Shown: in pieces, positions 1-5,675 of the stretch | How the letters are laid out: each line of letters begins with the position of its first letter | How positions within the stretch are numbered: position 1 is the first letter of the stretch | NCBI GenBank assembly: GCA_026002045.1 | Contig: BOAV01000059.1 | Coordinates: forward strand, 1-15,221 | DNA length: 15,221 bases | Direction: 5' to 3' | Source: Spirochaetia bacterium | Lineage (GTDB): Bacteria > Spirochaetota > Spirochaetia > Treponematales > Breznakiellaceae | Made by a program: the position numbers and the translations under genes | Notes under the pieces: model-generated | The model's input: only the letters and a program-made list of their open reading frames with translations | Told to the model about the DNA's origin: nothing | The model's database searches: none

Positions 1-308
1 AGTCTATATAATATAAGGAATTACGTGTTTCTCTCATCTAACTTTTCTTTCCTTCCCCACAACTTTTATTAAGCTTTAGGCTCCTGTAACAGCACATAAG
101 CCGGAACAGGAATCCATCTTCACTACTTAATATATCCCTTATCACTTTTTTTATCAAGCCATTTTAAGAATTTTTTTGTTTTTTTTAACACGAGCCGCCT
201 ACCGGCCTCCCCACACGGACAAAAGGAAACCCACAAAGCGTTTCCCCATAAGCATCTCAGCCCCCCTGCAACCGGAGTTTGTGACGGGCACGCTGGGGAT
301 AACGGCGG
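1..308. other. Region without a supportable gene
   Basis: About the first 190 bases are strongly AT-rich with long T runs (near 166-188), and the sequence then becomes GC-rich. Open frames here are short, overlap each other and the repressor gene, lack a ribosome-binding site and match no family I recognise. A TCCTGT/ACAGGA inverted repeat with a long loop lies near 81-111, too weak to call. The region may be the tail of the intergenic space of a gene beyond the left edge. Confidence 0.5.
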
Positions 309-372
309 CGGGGGGTGTCCATGGAATTCGTGACCCGCTTGCGGGGCATGAATTCCATGGACAGGACCCCCG
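309..372. repeat. Long inverted repeat beside the repressor stop codon
   Basis: A perfect 14-base inverted repeat (316-329 with 350-363; it contains CCATGGAATTC-type sequence) encloses a further stem: 330-332 with 347-349 including one G-U pair, one A/G mismatch, then 334-337 with 342-345. Outside it, 309-314 (CGGGGG) can pair with 367-372 (CCCCCG) across a small internal loop. The whole structure spans 64 bases and begins one base after the TAA (376-374) of the minus-strand repressor gene. No T run follows on either strand, so it is not a standard intrinsic terminator. It could block or slow transcripts from either side, protect a 3' end, or be a member of a dispersed palindrome family. Confidence 0.8.
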
Positions 373-373
373 A

Positions 374-1420
374 TTATGCCTTTGCGTGCCCGTGGGGAGC
401 CACGGTTGCAGGGGGGCTGGTACTATTCCTGATGATCAATGACGGCTGGATAAGTTCCGGGGTAAGGGGGGGGCCCTTGTCGTTGAGTTTTTTGATGAGA
501 TTGACGGCCTTGCGGACAATGCGGTCAAAATGGACTGAAATGGTGGTCAGGGGCACAAAGATGTCGGCGGCAATGGCGCTGTTGCCGTAACCGGTAACGG
601 ACAGGTCCCGGGGTATGGCGATGCCCCGCTCAAAGGCCCGGCGCAGCAGTCCGGAGGCTATGGTATCCGACCCGGTGATAATCGCGGTAAGGCCCGGTTC
701 CGGTGCAAGAAGCTGGTCCAGGCCCCCATAGCCGGAGGCGGCGGTGTAGGGGGAGAAAAGAACCGGCAGGAAATCGCCGTCCAGGTTGCGTTCTTCAAGG
801 GCATCCCTAAAACCAAGGTAAAAATCGGCAGCGGTGTAATCGGTCCGGGGGCCCGGGATGCAGCCGATTTTTGAATGTCCCAGCTCCAGCAGGTGGGAAG
901 CCGCCAGATAGCCCCCTTTCCGGTGATCCGGCATGATCGAATTGGCCAGGAGCTGCGCCCCGGCGCCGGCCAGGGAGGAAATGGGGGTCTCGGTTTTGAG
1001 TACCAGATCGATGTAGGGCTGATAAAAAGCCTCGCCCAGGCCGCCGGAATCCACCACAATACCATCGGTTCCCCGGCGCAGCATGTCCTGAATAGCCTCC
1101 AGACAGGAATCGCCGTCCCCTTCGGGAAGGGACAGCACCAGGCTGTACCCGGAATTCCGGCAGGCGTGTTCCATGGAGGCAAGAAGGTCTGCGGGGAGGT
1201 AATAGGCCCCGGCAGGGATGATTAAGCCGATGGTGTTTGTTTTTTTGGTAGAGAGGCTTATGGCGGCCTGATTGGGGGAATAATTTAACTCCTGGGCGGC
1301 GGATTCTACAATCTGTTTTGTTTTCTCCGAAATCCGGTTTTCCTTTTTGTTTAAAACCAGGGAGATAGTGGTGATCGAAAGCCCGGTTCTTTTTGCAATA
1401 TCCTTGATCGTAACACCCAC
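374..1420 (-). CDS. LacI-family transcriptional repressor
   Basis: This is a 348-residue DNA-binding repressor with the usual LacI/GalR length and layout. Residues 3-24 form the helix-turn-helix (TIKDIAKRTGLS, then TTISLVLN). Residues 50-60 (NQAAISLSTKK) are the hinge helix that inserts in the minor groove. The rest is a periplasmic-binding-protein-like effector domain starting at TNTIGLIIP. The start codon is GTG (1420-1418), with GAGG six bases upstream. It is transcribed away from the esterase/tct/cit operon, and matching palindromes lie at both promoters. I infer that it represses that operon and itself, and that its effector is citrate, a related acid or a pathway intermediate. The coding strand has a run of eight C near codon 316 (466-473), a possible slippage site. 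The family is certain; the ligand cannot be read from sequence. Confidence 0.93.
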   Translation of the reverse strand: MGVTIKDIAKRTGLSITTISLVLNKKENRISEKTKQIVESAAQELNYSPNQAAISLSTKKTNTIGLIIPAGAYYLPADLLASMEHACRNSGYSLVLSLPEGDGDSCLEAIQDMLRRGTDGIVVDSGGLGEAFYQPYIDLVLKTETPISSLAGAGAQLLANSIMPDHRKGGYLAASHLLELGHSKIGCIPGPRTDYTAADFYLGFRDALEERNLDGDFLPVLFSPYTAASGYGGLDQLLAPEPGLTAIITGSDTIASGLLRRAFERGIAIPRDLSVTGYGNSAIAADIFVPLTTISVHFDRIVRKAVNLIKKLNDKGPPLTPELIQPSLIIRNSTSPPATVAPHGHAKA

Positions 1421-1435
1421 TGCAAACCTCTTCCT

Positions 1436-1451
1436 GCAAAAGCGCTTTAGC
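1436..1451. promoter_or_regulatory. Probable LacI-type operator at the repressor's own promoter
   Basis: GCAAAAGCGCTTTAGC is a 16-base near-palindrome with a perfect 10-base core, AAAGCGCTTT (1439-1448). It lies directly downstream of the repressor -10 box, over the predicted transcription start, and upstream of the ribosome-binding site. The core differs by one base from the operator at the divergent operon (AAAGCGGTTT). This suggests that both are bound by the same LacI-family protein and that it autoregulates. Confidence 0.6.
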
Positions 1452-1453
1452 TC

Positions 1454-1482
1454 ATTATATTTGATAATTTCGGCCCAGGCAA
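1454..1482 (-). promoter_or_regulatory. Predicted promoter of the repressor gene
   Basis: On the minus strand TTGCCT (1482-1477) and a perfect TATAAT (1459-1454) are separated by 17 bases. The predicted start is near 1447, giving a short leader before the GTG at 1420. The -35 box is weak and the -10 is consensus. Confidence 0.6.
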
Positions 1483-1536
1483 GAATTATTTTCTATAAAA
1501 ACGCCGGAGAAATATAAAAATTCGTAAAAATAATTG

Positions 1537-1566
1537 TTGACATATCTGAATTTTAGCTATTATAGT
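1537..1566 (+). promoter_or_regulatory. Predicted promoter of the esterase-tct-cit operon
   Basis: A consensus TTGACA (1537-1542) precedes overlapping -10 candidates: TATAGT at 1561-1566 (18-base spacer) or TATTAT at 1558-1563 (15-base spacer). The upstream 50 bases are A/T-rich and could serve as an UP element. The LacI-type palindrome at 1575-1592 lies over the expected start site, the classic arrangement for repression. Confidence 0.7.
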
Positions 1567-1574
1567 TAAACAGT

Positions 1575-1592
1575 TGGTAAAGCGGTTTACCA
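1575..1592. promoter_or_regulatory. LacI-type operator of the operon
   Basis: TGGTAAAGCGGTTTACCA has 7-base arms (TGGTAAA/TTTACCA) around GCGG, closely resembling known LacI/GalR-family operators with a central CG. It sits 8 bases after the predicted -10 box. Its right arm can also take part in a second inverted repeat, ACCATA (1589-1594) with TATGGT (1607-1612), followed by a half-site-like AAGCGGT at 1601-1607. Confidence 0.75.
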
Positions 1593-1622
1593 TATTTTTT
1601 AAGCGGTATGGTCTATTGATTT

Positions 1623-2426
1623 ATGAAGATTGATGTTTTTCAAACCAAACTGACCACGCTGAACCGGGATGTCACCTTCCGGGTCATGACCCCCAATGGT
1701 TACGAGGAAGGGGACCGGCTCTACCCGGTATTGTATATGAATGACGGGCAGGACCTTTTTTGCGATGAGGACAGCGTTTCCGGGCACAGCATCCGTTACG
1801 CAAAGTATTACACCGATTATGTCCAGTTTGTACCCCAGGTGATCATCGTGGGGATAGACTGCCCCCCGACCAATCAGGAACGGAGCCGGCAGTACACCCC
1901 CTATACCAAGCACTTCGAGGTACCCGAGTGGAGTTCCTACGAAAGCGATATTGCCGGTACGGGCCAGGAATATCTGGAATGGCTGGTCTACGAGCTTAAG
2001 CCCTGGATAGACGAAAACTACCGGACCCGGAAACAGGGGGCCTATACGGGCCTGGGGGGATTCAGCAGCGGGACGATCATTTCCACCTACGGGGTCATCA
2101 CCTATCCGGAGGCCTTTTCCCGGCTCCTGTGCATCAGCGGTTCCTTTTACAACTGGATGGACTGTCTGGACAAGACCTTGGAAGCGGCAAATCTGGATCA
2201 TATCAAGTACATCTATCTGGATGTAAGCACCAATGAGCAGGGCCGGCTTACCACTGCGGAGCAGTTCCTTGAGGGAACAAAAATGATGTACGATCGTTTT
2301 ACCAACTGCGGCTTCGATGACACCCAGTTGAAGTACCAGGTGCTTAAGGGGCTCACCCACACCCAGGGGGGATGGCGGCTGCGCTTTCCCGATGCGGTGC
2401 GGTGGATATTCAGGGATATCGGCTGA
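1623..2426 (+). CDS. Cytoplasmic alpha/beta-hydrolase esterase (enterochelin-esterase-like family)
   Basis: The protein has 267 residues, the usual size for the putative-esterase (Esterase D/enterochelin-esterase-like) family. YPVLYMNDGQDLF (residues 34-46) is the typical N-terminal strand and oxyanion-region motif. GFSSG (146-150) is the GxSxG nucleophile elbow with Ser148. LTHTQGGW (244-251) supplies the likely catalytic His246, and an Asp or Glu near 200-205 is the likely third member. There is no signal peptide, so it should act in the cytoplasm. It is the first gene after the LacI-controlled promoter and precedes the tricarboxylate importer. It may hydrolyse an imported ester or thioester related to the pathway, but the substrate is not deducible. 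The start at 1623 follows an in-frame stop (1617) and has no good ribosome-binding site, so it is probably poorly translated. Confidence 0.82.
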   Translation: MKIDVFQTKLTTLNRDVTFRVMTPNGYEEGDRLYPVLYMNDGQDLFCDEDSVSGHSIRYAKYYTDYVQFVPQVIIVGIDCPPTNQERSRQYTPYTKHFEVPEWSSYESDIAGTGQEYLEWLVYELKPWIDENYRTRKQGAYTGLGGFSSGTIISTYGVITYPEAFSRLLCISGSFYNWMDCLDKTLEAANLDHIKYIYLDVSTNEQGRLTTAEQFLEGTKMMYDRFTNCGFDDTQLKYQVLKGLTHTQGGWRLRFPDAVRWIFRDIG

Positions 2427-2455
2427 TGTATCATCGGCTGTTATATATTTTTTTT
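2420..2455 (+). terminator. Terminator-like hairpin between the esterase and tctC
   Basis: Bases 2420-2428 pair with 2432-2440 (nine pairs, two of them G-U, three-base TAT loop). The stem overlaps the esterase stop codon and is followed by a T-rich tract ending in eight T (2448-2455), directly before the tctC ribosome-binding site. It has intrinsic-terminator form but a tight loop and moderate strength, so partial termination or an mRNA end-protecting role is as likely as full termination. Confidence 0.45.
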
Positions 2456-2465
2456 GGAGGATCAA

Positions 2466-3500
2466 ATGAAAAGAGCAAAGGTTCTTCTCGCATCGTTACT
2501 GTTGGTGTTGATCACTGCGGGCAGCCTGTTTGCCGCCGGCGGCGGTGACAGCAAGGCGGCACAGCCCAGTGAATGGAAGTTTACCCGCAAGGTAACCTTT
2601 ATTTCTCCCTGGGGGCCGGGGGGCGGGTCAGGTCCTACCATCCGTAATATTGTGCCCCTGGTGGAACAGGTAGTCGGCGTCCCCTGCGAGGTGCAGCACG
2701 TTGAAGGCGCCGGCGGCGCAAACGGGGCCATTGCGGCTCAGCGGCAGCCGCCTGACGGCTATACCTTCCTGATGGCAACCCAGAGCCAGATCATTCTCGA
2801 TCTGCAAAAAAGCCTTCCCTATGATTTCAAATCCGAATTCATCCCGGTCGGCAAACTGGTACATTCAACCAACGGCCTCTTTGCTTCTACCAAGGCCATG
2901 AAGGGCAAGTACACCGATTTCAAAAGCTGGGTCGCCTATGTCAAAGCCCACCCCAAGGAGCTGAGCTGCGCCATGCTTTCCGCCGGCGGAACCGACGCCG
3001 CATCCCTGTACCAGACCCTCTCCCAATCCTTCGGAGTTCCCATGGATCAGGTTGAAAATTTAATCAAAATCGTCAGCTACGGCGGCGGTTCCGAGATTGA
3101 CGCGGCCCTGGTCGGCGGACACGTTGACATGGCCGTTGCGGGGCCCGGGGACGAGGCCGGACTGATTGAATCCGGCGACATAGTCCCCCTGCTTGTGTTG
3201 TCTGAAACCCGGATGAAATCATTCCCCGATATTCCCTGTTCCGGTGAAATGGGTATTTCCTCCTATATCGGTACCTGGCGCGGTATCTTTGCACGGAAAG
3301 GTACTCCCCAGGGGGCGATAGACGCCATGGAAGCGGCGCTGGAAAAAGCATGGAATATGAAAGCCTACCAGGATTTCTGGATCGCCGAAGGTTACAACGA
3401 GCGGAAGGGCTTTGAGGGCCAGGCGGATTTCAAAAAACTGGAAGATGCTGAATATGTAATGATGACAGAGTATTTAAAAGCCAGGGGTCAGTTGAAATAG
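2466..3500 (+). CDS. tctC: Tripartite tricarboxylate transporter, periplasmic binding protein (TctC/Bug family)
   Basis: This 344-residue protein captures the substrate in the periplasm for TctA/TctB. Residues 1-23 form a signal peptide (MKRAK, a hydrophobic run, LFA) cut before AGGGDS; there is no lipobox cysteine. Family signatures are the first binding loop ISPWGPGGGSG (46-56) and the second, GAGGANGA (81-88), followed by PPDGYTFLMA (95-104). A later segment, GGGSEIDAALVGGHVD, is also typical. In most Bug proteins an Asp follows the GGG loop (GGGxD); here Gly56 takes its place, which may change ligand choice. The ATG at 2466 is chosen because GGAGG (2456-2460) lies five bases upstream; the in-frame TTG at 2454 has no such site. 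Terminator-like hairpins on both sides suggest separate control of its level. Citrate is inferred from the downstream lyase. Confidence 0.93.
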   Translation: MKRAKVLLASLLLVLITAGSLFAAGGGDSKAAQPSEWKFTRKVTFISPWGPGGGSGPTIRNIVPLVEQVVGVPCEVQHVEGAGGANGAIAAQRQPPDGYTFLMATQSQIILDLQKSLPYDFKSEFIPVGKLVHSTNGLFASTKAMKGKYTDFKSWVAYVKAHPKELSCAMLSAGGTDAASLYQTLSQSFGVPMDQVENLIKIVSYGGGSEIDAALVGGHVDMAVAGPGDEAGLIESGDIVPLLVLSETRMKSFPDIPCSGEMGISSYIGTWRGIFARKGTPQGAIDAMEAALEKAWNMKAYQDFWIAEGYNERKGFEGQADFKKLEDAEYVMMTEYLKARGQLK

Positions 3501-3507
3501 ATCTTTT

Positions 3508-3540
3508 GGGGCAACGGTTTTTTGGCCGTTGTCCCTTTTT
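3508..3540 (+). terminator. Intra-operon terminator/attenuator after tctC
   Basis: GGGGCAACGG (3508-3517) pairs with CCGTTGTCCC (3526-3535), ten pairs with one G-U, an eight-base loop, then five T (3536-3540). It lies eight bases after the tctC stop. Partial termination here would make more binding protein than membrane subunits, a ratio often needed by SBP-dependent importers. Confidence 0.7.
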
Positions 3541-3551
3541 ACAATGGAACT

Positions 3552-3595
3552 TCCAGCGTAGTTTCGAGGAACATCCAACGTAGTTTCGAGGAGGA
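3552..3595 (+). repeat. 22-base tandem duplication covering the tctB ribosome-binding site
   Basis: Two adjacent 22-base units, 3552-3573 and 3574-3595, share TCCA[G/A]CGTAGTTTCGAGGA and diverge only at one internal base and the last few. The second unit ends in GAGGAGG (3588-3594), the ribosome-binding site used by tctB. The first contains a weaker GAGGA. Confidence 0.85.
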
Positions 3596-3602
3596 AATGA
3601 CA

Positions 3603-4121
3603 ATGGCTTTGGAATTAATCGTAAACGTGGTGTTGATGATCGCCGCTGTTTTTGCTTTCTGGTATGTGGGCGCGACCATGCCCAAATCGCCTGATTCAGA
3701 AATGGGAGCCGAGCAATGGCCCCAGATGCTGCTTGTTCTGCTGATTATCGCCATTGCGTATAATATTTTTAGTTATTTCAAGAAAAATAAAAAAGAAGAT
3801 GTTAAGGCGGCCTTTGCCGCGTTTTTTCCGGGCATAGTCCGTTTTGTAAAAAGTAAACTTTTTATCGGCATGGTTTTACTCGTGGTTATGTCGCTCCTGT
3901 ACGAGCCCCTGGGTTTTATCGTGACCTGCCCGCTTTTTATGATTAGCTATGGTGTTTTGCTGGGCGCCCGCAAACCGCTCCCCCTGATAATTTCTTCGCT
4001 GGTGATAACGCTTGTTCTCTATATAGGTTTTTCCGTATTTTTAAGCGTCATGCTTCCCCGGGGTTATGTGCCCTTCCTGAGAAGCGCCGCGTTTTTCCTG
4101 GAATCAATTTTTGGACGTTAA
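3603..4121 (+). CDS. tctB: Tripartite tricarboxylate transporter, small membrane subunit (TctB)
   Basis: A 172-residue hydrophobic protein of the TctB (DUF1468) family that forms the transporter with TctA. About four membrane segments are visible: residues 4-22 (start of the protein, ending in AFWYVGATMP), about 38-54 (LLVLLIIAIAYNIFSYF), about 79-98 (LFIGMVLLVVMSLLYEPLG) with the following stretch, and about 118-140 (LPLIISSLVITLVLYIGFSVFL). SPDSEMGAEQWPQ between the first two is a typical family loop. I chose ATG 3603 because GAGGAGG (3588-3594) is eight bases upstream and the first membrane segment starts at once; ATG 3597 is only two bases from that site. It lies between tctC and tctA, the normal order for the family. 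Confidence 0.88.
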   Translation: MALELIVNVVLMIAAVFAFWYVGATMPKSPDSEMGAEQWPQMLLVLLIIAIAYNIFSYFKKNKKEDVKAAFAAFFPGIVRFVKSKLFIGMVLLVVMSLLYEPLGFIVTCPLFMISYGVLLGARKPLPLIISSLVITLVLYIGFSVFLSVMLPRGYVPFLRSAAFFLESIFGR

Positions 4122-4130
4122 GGGGGAAAT

Positions 4131-5669
4131 ATGTTTGATTTGTTAATACAAGGCTTTTCGGTATTACTTGTACCAAAAATGTTTCTTTTTGTAATATTGG
4201 CCGTGTTTCTGGGGACCCTGTTCGGCGCGCTGCCCGGCGTAAGCGCGACCATGGCGGTAACCCTGGGGATTCCCTTCACCTACAGCATGACGCCGGTGGA
4301 AGCCATCGTCTTTTTGGTAGCAGTCTATTGCGCCTCTATCACCGGCGGCGGCATGACGGCGATTCTGTTCAAAATTCCCGGCGTGCCTTCCAGCGCCCCC
4401 ACCACCTACGATGGCTATCCCATGGCCCAGCGGGGCGAGGCGGGAAAGGCTCTGGGTATTCAGTTGCTCAGTTCTGCCATAGGCGGTATGTTCGCCGCCC
4501 TTGTCATGCTGCTGCTCTGCGGCCCCTTAACCACCGCCGCGGTGAGTTTTGGCCCCGCCGAGTTATTCGCTATTGCCTTTTTGGGCCTTTCAATTCTTTC
4601 CAGCCTCGATACCGACAATATCTGCCGTACCATCATATCCGGGCTTATCGGCCTCTTGCTTGCGTGCATCGGTATCGACCCCCTCCTTGCGGTGCCGCGC
4701 ATGACCTTCGGCGTCCGTTCCCTGAACAGCGGCATGGAGATGATACCCATCATGATCGGCTTTTTTGCCGTAACCGAGGTCTTAAAGCAGACCGTAAAGC
4801 GGGACAAGCTGGACGCAGTAGGCGAAGTAAAACAGATGAAAACCGTATTTCCTTCTTTCAGGGAAATGTTCGCCGCAAAATGGACTATTGTACGCTGTTC
4901 AATAATGGGAACGATTATCGGTATTCTTCCCGGAGCGGGAGCCACCATCGCCGCCTTTATGTGTTATTCCATGGAACAGAAAGTATCGAAGCATCCTGAA
5001 AAATTCGGAACCGGCTGTATTGAAGGAATTATCGCCCCCGAGACATCGAACAACGCCGCCACCGGAGGTTCCATGGTTCCGCTCCTGTCCCTGGGTATCC
5101 CCGGGGGCAACGCGGCCGCGATTATGATGAGCGCCCTGGTGTTAAAGGGAGTGCAAATGGGGCCCATGCTGCTGGTAAAACAGCCGCAGTTCCTCTCGGC
5201 AACCTTTGCCGCAATGTTTGTTTCAAACATCGTCATGGTTTTTGCCGCCATACTCCTTGCCAAAATTTTTGTGCAGGTATTGCGTATTCCCTATTCAGTT
5301 TTGGGGCCCATGATTATCATGATGGCTACCATCGGCGCTTTCGCCACAAAGAACATCGCCATAGACGTTGTTACCATGGCAGTTGCCGGTCTTATCGGAT
5401 TTATTTTCATTACCTGCAAATTCAATGTTTCAGCCATGATTCTTGGGTTGGTTCTCGGTAAAATCTGCGAATCCAATCTGCGCCGCGCGTATATAATCGC
5501 CCCGGGCGAAACACTGTGGGAAACCACGGTGAATGTTTTCAAGGCGCCCCTGAAAATCGCGCCCATTCCCCTTACAGCGATATTGATAATTATCTGCATA
5601 CTGGTATTGGTTACTCCGGTATTAAAACCCATCATTCAAAAAAAATTGCTGAAGAACAAGGAGGTCTAA
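4131..5669 (+). CDS. tctA: Tripartite tricarboxylate transporter, large membrane subunit (TctA)
   Basis: A 512-residue polytopic inner-membrane protein, the usual TctA length with about a dozen hydrophobic segments. It imports the acid handed over by TctC, driven by an ion gradient in characterised relatives. The duplicated family signatures are both present: GALPGVSATMAV (32-43) and GILPGAGATIAAF (264-276). The second is followed by FGTGCIEGIIAPETSNNAA (292-310) and LLSLGIPGGNAAA (318-330). TGGGMTAILFKIPGVPSSAPT (71-91) matches the first-half substrate loop. The ATG is ten bases after the tctB stop, with AAGGGGGA just upstream. The end of the gene contains AAGGAGGT, which appears to serve the next gene. 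Confidence 0.95.
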   Translation: MFDLLIQGFSVLLVPKMFLFVILAVFLGTLFGALPGVSATMAVTLGIPFTYSMTPVEAIVFLVAVYCASITGGGMTAILFKIPGVPSSAPTTYDGYPMAQRGEAGKALGIQLLSSAIGGMFAALVMLLLCGPLTTAAVSFGPAELFAIAFLGLSILSSLDTDNICRTIISGLIGLLLACIGIDPLLAVPRMTFGVRSLNSGMEMIPIMIGFFAVTEVLKQTVKRDKLDAVGEVKQMKTVFPSFREMFAAKWTIVRCSIMGTIIGILPGAGATIAAFMCYSMEQKVSKHPEKFGTGCIEGIIAPETSNNAATGGSMVPLLSLGIPGGNAAAIMMSALVLKGVQMGPMLLVKQPQFLSATFAAMFVSNIVMVFAAILLAKIFVQVLRIPYSVLGPMIIMMATIGAFATKNIAIDVVTMAVAGLIGFIFITCKFNVSAMILGLVLGKICESNLRRAYIIAPGETLWETTVNVFKAPLKIAPIPLTAILIIICILVLVTPVLKPIIQKKLLKNKEV

Positions 5670-5675
5670 GCAATT
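5658..5675 (+). promoter_or_regulatory. Strong ribosome-binding site aimed at an AUU start
   Basis: AAGGAGGT (5658-5665), inside the last codons of tctA, is nearly the full anti-16S complement. At the ideal seven-base spacing stands ATT (5673-5675), in frame with the AbrB-type gene. No ATG, GTG or TTG occurs in that frame between the tctA stop and 5742. Confidence 0.65.

Noticed and set aside
386..405. CCGTGG-GGAG-CCACGG hairpin as a terminator
   Set aside because: It lies inside the last codons of the repressor gene, is only six pairs and has no T run.
176..590. Two short plus-strand open frames near the left end
   Set aside because: They overlap each other and the repressor gene, have no ribosome-binding site or family resemblance, and run through the large inverted repeat.
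1599..2465. Open frame antisense to the esterase
   Set aside because: The plus strand carries catalytic motifs in order; the opposite frame crosses the operon's promoter-proximal leader and the terminator-like hairpin and has no signatures.
3522..3602. Upstream start for tctB
   Set aside because: The extension would consist of attenuator and repeat sequence; GAGGAGG is correctly spaced for ATG 3603.
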